Below, one piece after another: positions 19,231-29,200 of a stretch of 64,000 nt of DNA. The DNA is from Tolypothrix sp. FACHB-123 (lineage in GTDB: Bacteria; Cyanobacteriota; Cyanobacteriia; Cyanobacteriales; Nostocaceae). Every line of letters starts with the position of its first letter. Position 1 is the stretch's first letter. A program made the translations under genes and the position numbers. A model generated the notes under the pieces. That model made no database searches. It was given only the letters and a program-made list of their open reading frames with translations, and had not been told where the DNA came from. The stretch is from NCBI RefSeq assembly GCF_014697075.1, contig NZ_JACJRE010000026.1, positions 1-64,000 of the forward strand, in the 5' to 3' direction.

Positions 19231-20322
19231 GTGGGGTTGGGACAATTAATCGGCTTTCTCGCTCTTGTTATATGTCTTTACATTTCGTGGCAAATTCGGC
19301 AAATTCTGTTAGTGATATTTGCAGCCATAGTTTTAGCGACAATTCTCAATCAAATCGCGATTTTTTTCCAAAGATTTCGTATTAAGCGGGGTATTGCCGT
19401 TACTATCTCAGTTGTGCTTGTGCTGCTTGTTTTAGTTGGTTTCTTTGCCCTGATTGTGCCGCGTCTTGTAGAGCAATTGCAACAATTTAGTGATATTATG
19501 CCTATGGCATTAGAACGGTTGCGATCGTGGAATAACTGGTTACTAAATGTTATTCCTGACCAAATGCTAGAAAATATTCGAGGGTTGAGATATATAACTC
19601 AAGGTTTACAATCTTGGTTAGATCAACTAATTAATAACTTCTTTTCATTGCTTAGTAGGTCTTTGAGCATTGCTTTAGGATTATTGCTCTTTGTTGCCCT
19701 CACTATCATGCTCTTAGTTAATCCAGCGCCATATCGCCAAGGATTTATACTTTTATTTCCTGCTTTCTATCGTCGGCGGATTGATCAAATTTTAGACAAG
19801 TGTGCAGCATCTTTAACTGGCTGGATCAAAGGCACACTTTTGACGATGTTACTTATCGCCACATTGAGCTATATTGGCCTATTAATTTTAGGAATACCAT
19901 TACCACTAGTAAACGCTGCTTTAGCTGGATTGCTAGAGTTTATTCCCAACCTAGGCCCAACATTGAGTGTAATTCCACCTGCACTTTTAGCTTTGAGTGT
20001 AGCGCCTTGGAAAACTGCTGCGGTGGTAGCTCTATACTTTGGTATCCAGCAGTTTGAAAGCCTAGTTATACTACCTTTCATTATGAAAAGTCAGGCCGAT
20101 GTGTTGCCAGCAGTTACTTTGGTAGCAGTAGTAATTTGTGGTAACTTTTTTGGCTTTTTAGGTGTGTTTCTGGCTGTACCATTGGTAATTGTGCTGCAAA
20201 CTTGGATCAAAGAAGTTCTAGTAAAAGATATACTCAATAATTGGCAGGAACATAAGAAAGATAATCAAGCACCACAACCTGTAATTACAGATAATAAGCA
20301 AGCTAATTCACTAGTTAAGTAA
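19231..20322 (+). CDS. AI-2E family transporter (PerM/YdiK-type membrane protein)
   Basis: A 363-residue polytopic protein matching the AI-2E transporter family. It has two N-terminal membrane segments, an amphipathic central region (VPRLVEQLQQFSDIMP), then a hydrophobic C-terminal block with GLLEFIPNLGPTLSVIPP and FLGVFLAVPL, both typical of the family. Members have been linked to export of small signals or to Na+/H+ exchange, and the substrate here is unknown. The start is GTG at 19231, preceded by a G-rich GGGGGTG. It is separated by 89 bases from the broken regulator and followed by a MITE. Confidence 0.85.
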   Translation: MGLGQLIGFLALVICLYISWQIRQILLVIFAAIVLATILNQIAIFFQRFRIKRGIAVTISVVLVLLVLVGFFALIVPRLVEQLQQFSDIMPMALERLRSWNNWLLNVIPDQMLENIRGLRYITQGLQSWLDQLINNFFSLLSRSLSIALGLLLFVALTIMLLVNPAPYRQGFILLFPAFYRRRIDQILDKCAASLTGWIKGTLLTMLLIATLSYIGLLILGIPLPLVNAALAGLLEFIPNLGPTLSVIPPALLALSVAPWKTAAVVALYFGIQQFESLVILPFIMKSQADVLPAVTLVAVVICGNFFGFLGVFLAVPLVIVLQTWIKEVLVKDILNNWQEHKKDNQAPQPVITDNKQANSLVK

Positions 20323-20358
20323 CTGAGTTTATCACATAAAACTTGCCTATAAATTAAT

Positions 20359-20486
20359 ACGGTTCAGTTAAGGATAATTGTAGGTTGGGTTGAACGAAGT
20401 GAAACCCAACAAACTCCTGGAGATGTTGGGTTTCGTTCCTCAACCCAACCTACGCAGCTTAATGTTTTTGGCGCTAACTGAACTGT
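20359..20486. repeat. 128-bp MITE with internal hairpin
   Basis: Termini ACGGTTCAGTTA (20359) and TAACTGAACTGT (ending 20486) are inverted repeats with one mismatch. Inside, the arms GTAGGTTGGGTTGA...GAAACCCAACA and TGTTGGGTTTC...TCAACCCAACCTAC fold into a long hairpin (20380-20453). It has no ORF. It lies between convergent genes and may also serve as a bidirectional terminator. Confidence 0.75.
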
Positions 20487-20637
20487 ATTGGCCTATAAAT
20501 TTAAGGCTGGGTATTAGGTTGTGATGGTAGTAGTTCAGGTATGACTGTTAATTGCAAAGTCTGTCCATATATTTGATACCTTAGGCTTTCCGCTTGATAA
20601 TTCAGGTAATTTTAGACTTCAACCTTCAGTTGACATA

Positions 20638-21237
20638 TTACCTACCTCTATGAGTAATTGAATACTCAGATGTTGCATGAGTCTTTGTCCATTCTTGTAA
20701 TGCCCAAAGACTAATTAAAGCTGCTAAACCAGCCCCTAAAGAGTCCATAATTAAATCGATGATAGTATCATCTAAGCTGCCAATTACTTCAGTACTCAAA
20801 ATTTTGCCAGCCGACCATTCCGTAACCTCCCATATAGCACCAATGGCAATACCAAAACTGGCAATAGTTACCAAATACAAAAGTGTATGATTCCGAAAAA
20901 TATTCAATATAGAACTATAAACTAAAAAACTCAGTGCTAAGGTAATCGCAAAAGTTGTATAAGCATGAACAATTTCGTCATAGGGCCCCGGCATATAAAA
21001 CAAACCCCAAACCCAGCCCATCGCATTTACCAAAGCTGCTACTACAAATAAAAAATCAAATAAAGTGGGTAATTTGTCATCCCGAATCACAAATACCAAA
21101 GATGCAATCAGAAAAAATCCTAAAGCTAAGGCATTTAACCAATTACCCTGAACTGATGCAAAAATTACAAAGATTGCTAATACTGCCTGTCCTACCCAAG
21201 CGATCGCTCGATATCCTCGCCAAGTTATACTTTTCAT
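20638..21237 (-). CDS. DUF2238 (YjdF-like) integral membrane protein
   Basis: A 199-residue protein with about six hydrophobic segments. The conserved polar motifs of the DUF2238/YjdF group are present: DEIVHAYTTF, GAIWEVTEW and DTIIDLIMDSLGA, all with acidic and His residues in or near membrane segments. The biochemical role of the family is unknown. Its ATG overlaps the stop of the DUF2254 gene by four bases (ATGA), so the two are translationally coupled, and the operon begins with an MscS channel. Confidence 0.8.
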   Translation of the reverse strand: MKSITWRGYRAIAWVGQAVLAIFVIFASVQGNWLNALALGFFLIASLVFVIRDDKLPTLFDFLFVVAALVNAMGWVWGLFYMPGPYDEIVHAYTTFAITLALSFLVYSSILNIFRNHTLLYLVTIASFGIAIGAIWEVTEWSAGKILSTEVIGSLDDTIIDLIMDSLGAGLAALISLWALQEWTKTHATSEYSITHRGR

Positions 21238-22604
21238 CTGGTTTTTTTATGTTCTACAAAATTCCAATTTTTAATAGCATTGTTGTAGTCTAAAGCTTTA
21301 ATAATCGCATCATACTGTCGCTCTACATCTTGGCGGTCTTGCTCTTGCACAAGTCCTTCTCGACTATCTTGCAAAATCATTTCAGCATGACGCTTGAGGG
21401 ATGCACAATATTGGCGATTATTTGTGTAGTTAGCAATAGTCCCTAGAGCTTCTAACAACCTAATAGTTACTCCTACATCCGACTTACTATACTGCCGAAT
21501 TTGGTTAAAGGCGCGATTGATTAATTCTGTAAAATTAGTTCCTTCCGCAATAACGCGCAGTTTGTGATTGTGATCGTAGCGGTAAGGTGAAGGAAAATCT
21601 CTTTGAATTAATTGGCAAAAACCTGCACTAAGTCTGTCAATACAACGAATTGCTGTAAATGGATCATTGATACCAGGAGAGATGGCACGTAAGGCAATTT
21701 CTACTAATTGATCGATGGGAAATTCTATATCTTGTTGCTCTGTACGTTCTATCCCTAAAATAAAAGCATCATTGATTTGTTTGACAAGTTTGGCATTCAC
21801 TATTTCTTCCGGAAAAACTCTGACTAAATCGCTACCTTTAACTAAAAATTTTCCTGGTCGTGTTTGCAAGCCTATCAATAGATTATACTTGCAAGCAATA
21901 TTCATGATTTCTTCGTCATCAATGGCTTGCAGATAACCTGTTTTCATTGCTGGAATGGGGTATGATTCTTCCTCAAAAGAAATGAGAATTGATGCAGTAA
22001 CGTCTTGTTCGGTTTTACCTTCTCCAACTTTTTCGGGAAATAGGCGCTTGATTGTTTTCTCTAAATCATCACTTACATTGATAATGACGTGGGATGCCTG
22101 AATAATAGTTGAAGCATGATGGATAAAATAAATCAGGACACCAATGCTAATAATTGCTAGTAAAATACCGACTGTAACAGATAGTTGCGGCACAAATTGG
22201 CTGTATCCATCTCCCTCGCCACGAATCGTCCGCAGTACCAGCAAGCAGTAAATAAACGTACTAAGAAATGTACCCAGAGCAAATTGATTACCCGTATCTT
22301 GCATAAAGTTACGTAGCAACCGAGGGCCAAAATTGGATGCAGCAAGCTGAAGGGCGACGATTGTAATTGAAAAGGCTGTAGCAGCAACACTCACCATCGA
22401 ACCTGCAACAGCTTCCAGTAGCGATCGCGCTCCATCGGCACCACCAGTATAAATCCACCAGTAATTAATATCTGCATTGCCAGAGCGGTCAAGACTTAGC
22501 ATAATGAATGCCAAAGCTGTAGCCGCTACCGCCATAACTGCGGGAATAAACCAGTAGCTTGAGTGGAGCTGATCCCAAAGCTTGCTTAACTTAACGTTTC
22601 TCAT
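21234..22604 (-). CDS. DUF2254 membrane protein
   Basis: A 456-residue member of the DUF2254 family. It has four N-terminal membrane segments, including the family motif LLEAVAGSMVSVAATAFSITIVALQLAASNFGPRLL, and a large soluble C-terminal domain. That domain includes TGYLQAIDDE, PGKFLVKGSDLVRV and ALRAISPGINDPFTA, which are conserved in the family. The function is not established. It overlaps by four bases with both neighbours (MscS upstream, DUF2238 downstream), which argues for a shared membrane role such as response to osmotic or envelope stress. Confidence 0.88.
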   Translation of the reverse strand: MRNVKLSKLWDQLHSSYWFIPAVMAVAATALAFIMLSLDRSGNADINYWWIYTGGADGARSLLEAVAGSMVSVAATAFSITIVALQLAASNFGPRLLRNFMQDTGNQFALGTFLSTFIYCLLVLRTIRGEGDGYSQFVPQLSVTVGILLAIISIGVLIYFIHHASTIIQASHVIINVSDDLEKTIKRLFPEKVGEGKTEQDVTASILISFEEESYPIPAMKTGYLQAIDDEEIMNIACKYNLLIGLQTRPGKFLVKGSDLVRVFPEEIVNAKLVKQINDAFILGIERTEQQDIEFPIDQLVEIALRAISPGINDPFTAIRCIDRLSAGFCQLIQRDFPSPYRYDHNHKLRVIAEGTNFTELINRAFNQIRQYSKSDVGVTIRLLEALGTIANYTNNRQYCASLKRHAEMILQDSREGLVQEQDRQDVERQYDAIIKALDYNNAIKNWNFVEHKKTR

Positions 22605-23608
22605 TGTTCTTCAAATTGAGAATCTATGTTGCCATTCCCATCATTAGAGGAACGTTTTTGCGCCAGGAACCTCAGAGAATCGCTGATGCGGCGAGGTTTT
22701 GGTACTTCCCGATTCCCAGCCGGCCAACCTTCACGCTGACGGGAGCGATCGCCATCTGTTTCTTCGGTTTGGTCGTGAAATAAAATTTGTTGTGTGGGGA
22801 AAGGCAGATCTATGCCATTGGCGGTGAGGGTTTTCTTGATTGCAGTTAATACGCGATCGCGTGAAATCAAATTATCTGCCCTTCTTGGTGGTTTAACCCA
22901 CCAACGGGCGCGGATATTCACAGTACTTTCAGCTAATTCCATTACCAATACATCAGGCGCAGGGTCTGACAACACCTCATCGACACTCTGCATTGCTTCC
23001 ATAATTAATTGCTTGGCTCGGTCGATATCATCACCATAACCAATACCCACATCATACTCTAAGCGGCGACTTTCAAAGGCAGTGTTTACAGTTACAGAAT
23101 TGGTGAATAATTCGGAGTTAGGAATTACAATCCGCCGACCATCATAGGTTCTGATTGTGGTGGCGCGTGTCTCAATATTTTCTACAGTTCCCTCAAAGTT
23201 TTTAAAGACTATTTGGTCATTAATTTGAAAAGGTTCAGTGAGTAAAATTAAAATTCCAGCTAAAAAGTTCTGTAAAATATCACGGAAAGCAAAACCAATT
23301 GCTACCCCACTAATTCCTAAAAGTTGCACTAAATCGCCTGCTCTGAATGTCGGTATCACAATTGATAGAGCTATAAACAGCCCTATTAAAATTGTTGTAC
23401 CCTGTGCTAAACGTCCTAGTACCAGTCCTAAATTACGAGCTTGACGACGGTTACGTGTTACTCGTTTGACCAGGCGCTTAATTGCCCTAGCTATGATAAA
23501 GAAGACGACAAAGACAATTAATGCCAACACCATATTTGGAAGCAGTGCAATAAATCCATTGATCATGCCTTGAATTTGCTTCCAAACTACGGTTATTTCT
23601 CCATTCAT
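22601..23608 (-). CDS. MscS-family mechanosensitive ion channel
   Basis: A 335-residue small-conductance mechanosensitive channel. Three N-terminal membrane segments end in the pore-lining helix (LLGISGVAIGFAFRDILQNFLAGILIL). The MscS beta domain (FQINDQIVFKNFEGTVENIETRATTIRTYDGRRIVIPNSELF) and the C-terminal alpha/beta domain follow. The C-terminus is extended by about 50 polar residues. It would open under membrane tension to release solutes. It is the first gene of a coupled three-gene operon. Confidence 0.92.
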   Translation of the reverse strand: MNGEITVVWKQIQGMINGFIALLPNMVLALIVFVVFFIIARAIKRLVKRVTRNRRQARNLGLVLGRLAQGTTILIGLFIALSIVIPTFRAGDLVQLLGISGVAIGFAFRDILQNFLAGILILLTEPFQINDQIVFKNFEGTVENIETRATTIRTYDGRRIVIPNSELFTNSVTVNTAFESRRLEYDVGIGYGDDIDRAKQLIMEAMQSVDEVLSDPAPDVLVMELAESTVNIRARWWVKPPRRADNLISRDRVLTAIKKTLTANGIDLPFPTQQILFHDQTEETDGDRSRQREGWPAGNREVPKPRRISDSLRFLAQKRSSNDGNGNIDSQFEEQ

Positions 23609-23776
23609 GTTAATAAATTAATGGGTGTAATTTTCTAATTTAGTGCTTACGCTAGCTGTAACTAGCCAAAAATTTTAAAGAAACTACCAGCAATAAATTG
23701 TGCTTTATTGCTGGTGGACATCAATAAAGTTTTCTCCTCAATGCATTTGCGATCGCTATGCAAAATTGCACTGCAA

Positions 23777-24436
23777 TTAGTGCATCTGTTGACGCTTATC
23801 AACAATTTCTACTGTGGAATCATTGCTGGTAGCGGGAGTATCTACAGTTCTTTGACGATCGCCATACATCTCATTGGCTCTATCAGGAGTGCGATTGGGA
23901 GCATTAGAGATGTTATATGTTTTCCAATCACGAACCCCACGATTTCTGAGAATTGAACCAGCACGCTCAATTTCATTACCAAAGCCTTCTACCATTACCA
24001 AGTAGTCACCTTGGGAGACGCGATCGCCGTAACGTCTGGCTTCTTCTTCTGGAATACCTAAACCAGTTAGCGCGCCGATAATACCGCCTGCTGCTGCGCC
24101 AATTCCCGCACCAGCCAAGGTAGTTGCCAAGGTTCCGGCTGCTAAAAATGGGCCTGCGCCTGGAACTACTAAACTTCCAAGACCGACAAGTAAGCCACCT
24201 ACACCTCCCAATACTGTACCTGTGACTGCACCAGCACCAGCACCTTCTCTAGCCTCATTATCACTTGTATCTCTCACCTGGGTACCAGCAATTTGCTCAT
24301 TGCGTTCTGTATCTCTCGCCAATACAGAAACTTGATCCATTGAAAACCCGGAATTTCGCAGTTCATTTAAAGCTTCTTCGGCTGCTTGTCGGTTAGAAAA
24401 TGTACCAACTGCACGTTTGTATTGTTGAGTTGTCAT
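23777..24436 (-). CDS. YflT-like general stress protein with glycine-rich hydrophobic core
   Basis: A protein of 219 residues from the ATG at 24436, chosen because AGGAGG lies six bases upstream. The ORF extends 11 codons further without such a site. The N-terminal 60 residues (RAVGTFSNRQAAEEALNELRNSGFSMDQVSVLARD) match the YflT/general-stress-protein-17M fold. The centre (about 70-140) is a Gly/Ala-rich hydrophobic zone (GAGAGAVTGTVLGGVGGLLVG) that could insert in membranes. The end holds a second small alpha/beta segment (YLVMVEGFGNEIERAGSILRNRG) and a polar tail. Such proteins accumulate in desiccation and salt stress. It lies 168 bases upstream of the MscS operon on the same strand. Confidence 0.8.
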   Translation of the reverse strand: MTTQQYKRAVGTFSNRQAAEEALNELRNSGFSMDQVSVLARDTERNEQIAGTQVRDTSDNEAREGAGAGAVTGTVLGGVGGLLVGLGSLVVPGAGPFLAAGTLATTLAGAGIGAAAGGIIGALTGLGIPEEEARRYGDRVSQGDYLVMVEGFGNEIERAGSILRNRGVRDWKTYNISNAPNRTPDRANEMYGDRQRTVDTPATSNDSTVEIVDKRQQMH

Positions 24437-24541
24437 TTTTCCTCCTAAGACTATGACAAATGTATTCACATTTGTTCAATTACTGTTACAGTCTCTCTTC
24501 TCAAATGAAAATTTTCATCAGTCAAGAGGTTTACTTGTTAT

Positions 24542-24775
24542 CTATCTAAAGTCAGTATTACAGAGACAGCAAGGCATAAAATCGCAATCATATAAAATTC
24601 CAGCAACGGTATACCAATTTACAAAATGATGGCATTGTTGGTCGAAATACTTGGAGTACCACCCTGGATACTGTAAGTTAGTTTGAACAGTAGCGATTGC
24701 ACCATTCTCATAACAATCATATGCGATCGCTATTACCGCCATAGCAAGCAAAAAAGCCAATGGGGCATTGGGCAT
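24542..24775 (-). CDS. Doubtful small ORF with a hydrophobic N-terminus
   Basis: A 77-residue ORF that begins with a hydrophobic stretch (PLAFLLAMAVIAIAY) and ends with a Cys-rich tail (CDFMPCCLCNTDF). No family is recognised. The start lies inside a TGGGGCATTGGGCATGGGG repeat and there is no ribosome binding site. It could be a small secreted protein, but chance is at least as likely. Confidence 0.2.
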   Translation of the reverse strand: MPNAPLAFLLAMAVIAIAYDCYENGAIATVQTNLQYPGWYSKYFDQQCHHFVNWYTVAGILYDCDFMPCCLCNTDFR

Positions 24776-24879
24776 GGGGTATGTGTTTAATGCGATCCCT
24801 TGTTGTCCCTGTGTAATTTTTTTCTAGCTCTTTGCTTTTCTTCGATAATTTATTTGTTGAAATTGCCTAAAGATAAATT

Positions 24880-25998
24880 TTGAATAACCATACAATCTCC
24901 CCTGATAGTTCTTACATCCGCCCCGATCGCCGGGGGAAGCATAAAATTTTCATCGGTATGGCTCCCGGTGTCGGTAAAACTTACAAAATGCTAGAAGAAG
25001 CACATCAGCTCAAGGAAGATGGGATTGATGTTGTCATCGGGATTGTGGAAACTCATGGACGCAAAGAAACAGCAGAAAAAGCTCTAGGTTTAGAGGTGAT
25101 TCCTCAAAAAATCACTATTCACCAACAAGTGACTTTGCAGGAAATGGATACTGATGCAATTTTCAAGCGATCGCCTCAACTTGTATTAGTCGATGAACTG
25201 GCGCACACTAATGTACCTGGCTCGGTGCGCGAAAAACGCTACCAAGATGTAGAACTAATCTTAGCTGCTGGTATTGATGTTTACTCCACCGTCAACATTC
25301 AGCATTTAGAAAGTTTAAATGACTTGGTAGCTAGAATTACAGGCGTTGTCGTGCGTGAACGGATTCCTGATAGGATACTTGATGAAGCTGACGCGGTTAT
25401 TGTTATTGATGTGACTCCCGAAACTCTAGAAGAACGCTTGCGGGAAGGCAAAATTTATGCATCTGAAAAAATCCAGCAATCCTTAGAAAACTTCTTTCAG
25501 CGTCGTAACTTAATTTCTTTACGCGAACTCGCCTTAAGAGAAGTTGCAGATACAGTTGAGGAGGAAGCAAACACTTCTCCTTTACAAGCACAAAGCTGTA
25601 ATATTCACGAACGAGTTTTAGTTTGTATATCAACTTATCCTAATTCCGTGCAATTGCTGCGTCGAGGCGCACGTATTGCTAATTATATGAATGGGCGACT
25701 TTATGCCATTTTTGTCGCCAACCCCGAACGCTTCCTGACGAAAAAAGAAAGTTTACACATCGATACTTGCGAAAAATTATGTAAAGAATTTGGTGGAGAA
25801 TTTTTACATGTTAAGAGTCCGAATGTAGCTCAAGAAATTGCTCAAGTTGCAGCTAAGTATCGCATCACTCAAATTGTCGTTGGTGAAACTCAACAGCCTA
25901 GATGGAAAAGATGGATTAAAGGCTCTTTTACCCAACGATTGATGGAGTTAATTAGAAAACAAAATATTGATTTGCATATTATTGCAACGGAAAAATAA
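24880..25998 (+). CDS. kdpD: Free-standing KdpD N-terminal module (KdpD domain + UspA-like domain)
   Basis: A 372-residue protein equal to only the cytoplasmic N-terminal part of KdpD. It has the Walker A-like GMAPGVGKTYKML, DELAHTN and the VDVYSTVNIQHLESLND region (about residues 20-230), then a UspA-type alpha/beta domain (about 245-370). The membrane, GAF, HisKA and HATPase parts of full KdpD are absent, as described for short KdpD forms of Anabaena. An in-frame TAA at 24874 leaves TTG at 24880 as the only standard start upstream of Walker A. No kdpA, kdpB or kdpC gene is nearby, so its target channel must be encoded elsewhere or differ. Confidence 0.88.
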   Translation: MNNHTISPDSSYIRPDRRGKHKIFIGMAPGVGKTYKMLEEAHQLKEDGIDVVIGIVETHGRKETAEKALGLEVIPQKITIHQQVTLQEMDTDAIFKRSPQLVLVDELAHTNVPGSVREKRYQDVELILAAGIDVYSTVNIQHLESLNDLVARITGVVVRERIPDRILDEADAVIVIDVTPETLEERLREGKIYASEKIQQSLENFFQRRNLISLRELALREVADTVEEEANTSPLQAQSCNIHERVLVCISTYPNSVQLLRRGARIANYMNGRLYAIFVANPERFLTKKESLHIDTCEKLCKEFGGEFLHVKSPNVAQEIAQVAAKYRITQIVVGETQQPRWKRWIKGSFTQRLMELIRKQNIDLHIIATEK

Positions 25999-26280
25999 TT
26001 TTTAATTCGTAATTCGTAATTAATATAAAGTATTAAATGTATGGTGTGTTGTCGCCTAGCGCAACGCACCAATACCTAAATTACAGTCAACACTTCGAGT
26101 GAGCTTCAGTGCGGCGCAGTCAACAGTCAACAGTCAACTGTTAACAATTAATAAATAAATTGATGCTTTGCTCTTACCCTATCGTAGGCTTACTGAGTAT
26201 TGGTTAGGTAAATTAAGTGGCACATATCCAGCCACAATATATTTTCTAGCAAGATTTGATAAACGTATATCCTTATACAG
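25999..26280. other. Intergenic region with short palindromes
   Basis: It holds the ATTCGTAATTCGTAATT repeat at about 26004-26022, a palindrome GGTGTGTTG...CAACGCACC at 26043-26070, and a CAGTCAACAGTCAAC repeat at about 26117-26140. No gene is seen. The promoter of the following membrane-protein gene should be at the right end. Confidence 0.5.
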
Positions 26281-29200
26281 ATGCGGTTTATGTTACCAGA
26301 TATCCCGCTAAGATTTGAAATTAAGCTGCCATCTTACCATCCTCAGTTATTGGAGGGACTGGACTTATGGTTGCGTTTCGGTTTGATATCGGATAGCCAA
26401 GTTAGACAAATTTGTCGCGAATATCTTGTGTGTCCGATAACAGTGCAGGTTCCCGTAGTCAAAGCAACTGTCGATCCGGTGAAACCATTACCTGTAGAGA
26501 TGTTACAGGGAATTTCTATACCATCAACAGTATCGCCAGTCACAGCAGAACCAGCTAAGCCAGCAAAACCCAATTTTTTCACGACCATGTTGCAGTCTTT
26601 GGGTGAAGAATTGAGTGTCCGTTGGTTGCTGTTTTTAGGCGTATTTTTAGTAGTGGTATCCTCTGGGGTACTGGCTGCGAGTCAATGGGAAAGGTTTCCG
26701 GCTTCGGGACAGTATGGGGTTTTATTTGCTTATACTTTAAGCTTTTGGGGCTTCGGTTTTTGGGCGGCGAAACAAAATAACTTGCGATTGACGGCGCAAA
26801 CATTACTTTTGGTGAGTCTGTTATTAGTTCCTGTCAATTTTTGGGCAATGGACAGTTTTAAACTGTGGCACAATCCTTTAGATTGGATTACGGTGGCGAT
26901 CGCAGCTCCAACCCTGACAGTGATGACTACTTTACTGTTCAGTAATCGTCTATTTTCGATTAATTTACGTACTGATAAGTTACTGTTAGTTAATATTCTG
27001 GGCTTATCTTTCTTACATTGGGGTTGGAAATTACCCAATTTTCCCCTAATTGCCGTTTATTTGGCAATGATTGGCACCACTATTATTACTATTTATCATA
27101 ATCGCTACCGCAGACAGAAAACTCCAGATGCTACACCGACTGAAGGTAGTAGCCGCATTAGTTTAGGAATTCGCTTACCAGCTGCGATTATTGTATATGC
27201 CCTGATAGTTCTATTAATGCGGGCAATTTTTATTGTCCAAGTAGATGTTACTCAGCTGGGGTTAGCGATTGGTATTTGCGGCTGGTTAATGACTTGGTTG
27301 GCGCAGCGGGAGATAACAGAGCAGGCTTCTCTGCGAGAGGCTGCGCCAACGGCTCCGCTCAGCCTGCGAGGTGGGAGCAGGGAGCAGGGAGCAGGGGGAG
27401 TAATTTCTTCCTTGTCTGCCTTTATCATCTGGGAAAGACTGGGCAGCATTGTACTATTCTTGGGTTGGTTGGTTGCAGTTTTCAACTATCCGGGGCAAGC
27501 TATTGCTGTGAGTGGGTTGGCTTTGCAGTTTTATGGAAGTCGCTTGCAAAGGTATAGTTTACAGACTGATTTCGTTGCAGTATTTGTCATTGGTTTACAG
27601 GCGATTTGGTTAGGTTGGCGGTTAGTACCTGCAAATATCCAAGCACAAGCGATCGCATTTGGTACACAATTAACTAATTCCCAAAATGAACCTTGGGCTT
27701 TGTTGAGTATTGCTTTCTTTCCCTACCTGCTTTTAATGGCGGGGTTGACGGATTTGTTTTATCGTCAGCAAAAGCGCCAGTTGGTAATCTGTGGTGATGG
27801 ATTGACGCTGATTTTAGGGACTGTGTTAACGACAATCGCCTTGGTAAATCCGATATTGCGATCGCTCAATTTATTATTATCTACCATCACTTTAGTTAAC
27901 ATCACCAAACGCCGCTTACCCAGACAAACAGAATCTTCTCCCTTGGTATATCTCACCCACATCATGGGAGTTTTGACGCTTTGCTCGACTGTGAATTGGT
28001 TATTCCCAACTTTGGGTAGGGAATTCTGGGCAACTATTTTGTTAGTGTTGATGGTGGTGGAGTTAGGATTAAGTCTAACTCAGGGAATTTGGCGACAAAG
28101 TGCTTGGCTGATTGGTTTAGGATTAGCCGCCGCCAGTTATATGTTACTTTGGGCAAATGGCGAATCAGCTTGGTATGGTCAGGTGCGCAGTCAGCACCAG
28201 TGGGGAATTATCTGGTTAGTTACGCCGTTAACTCTCACAGCTATCGCCAGCCGTAACAATACCCAGGAGCGCAGAGTTAATACTACCTTGAGTATTGTCT
28301 CCTTAGGATTGGCGCAGTTACTAACTATACATTTACCAGGGACAAGATTAATCGCTTTAGCAGTAGCTACGGCGGTGATGTATTTTAATACGAGTTATTT
28401 ACGCTACGAACTAACAGCCGCAATTACTCTAGGCTTTGGACTGAGTTTTATCGGGACGCTGTTGTGGAAAGGAATACCTGGATTACCCCATTTAAGTGTT
28501 GCAGGTTGGTTTTTAGTAGGCGCGATCGCTACTTTTAGTTTATGGTTTGGGCGGGCAGTTTTAATTCGCCAAAACAACCCACTCGCAACTATATATGCAA
28601 AGGCTAGCGATAAATGGGCGATCGCATTTTGTAGTCTAGAATTATTCTTACTGACAGTCCATTCCCTGGCTGTTTACGAGAAATTTCAGACACCGGGAGT
28701 TTTATATTTAACTAGTATCGCCATCACCTTGGCGGGTATTGTCTATCGCAGTTGGCGCGAACCTAATAACTGGGCGTTTTACGGTATCGGCTGGGGTTTA
28801 GAATTACTGGTAGCAGAAATCCTTGGCTTTTGGGGACGTTCGACAGTAAATATGGCGATCGCGAATATTGCCTTGGGTTTAAGCGCCGAAGTTGTGGGAG
28901 AATGGTGGCGACGACGCTATCAAGTACGCCTCAGCAGCTTGCATATTCTGCCATTGGTGTACGCTGTCTTAAGTGTGATATTACGCTTAGATACCTTTGA
29001 AAGTTGGACAGGCTTATGTTCTCTTGGCGTAGCTTTAATTTTCATTGGTGTTGGGCGCAGAACCGAGAAATTCCAACCCCTGCTGTATTTGGGAATTATT
29101 GGTGTTTCCCTTTCTGCTTATGAACTGCTGTTTTACCAAATGTCCCAAGCCAAAGGTGGCGCTTATGGGGATGCATTAATTGCAATGGCAGCTTTGGGTA

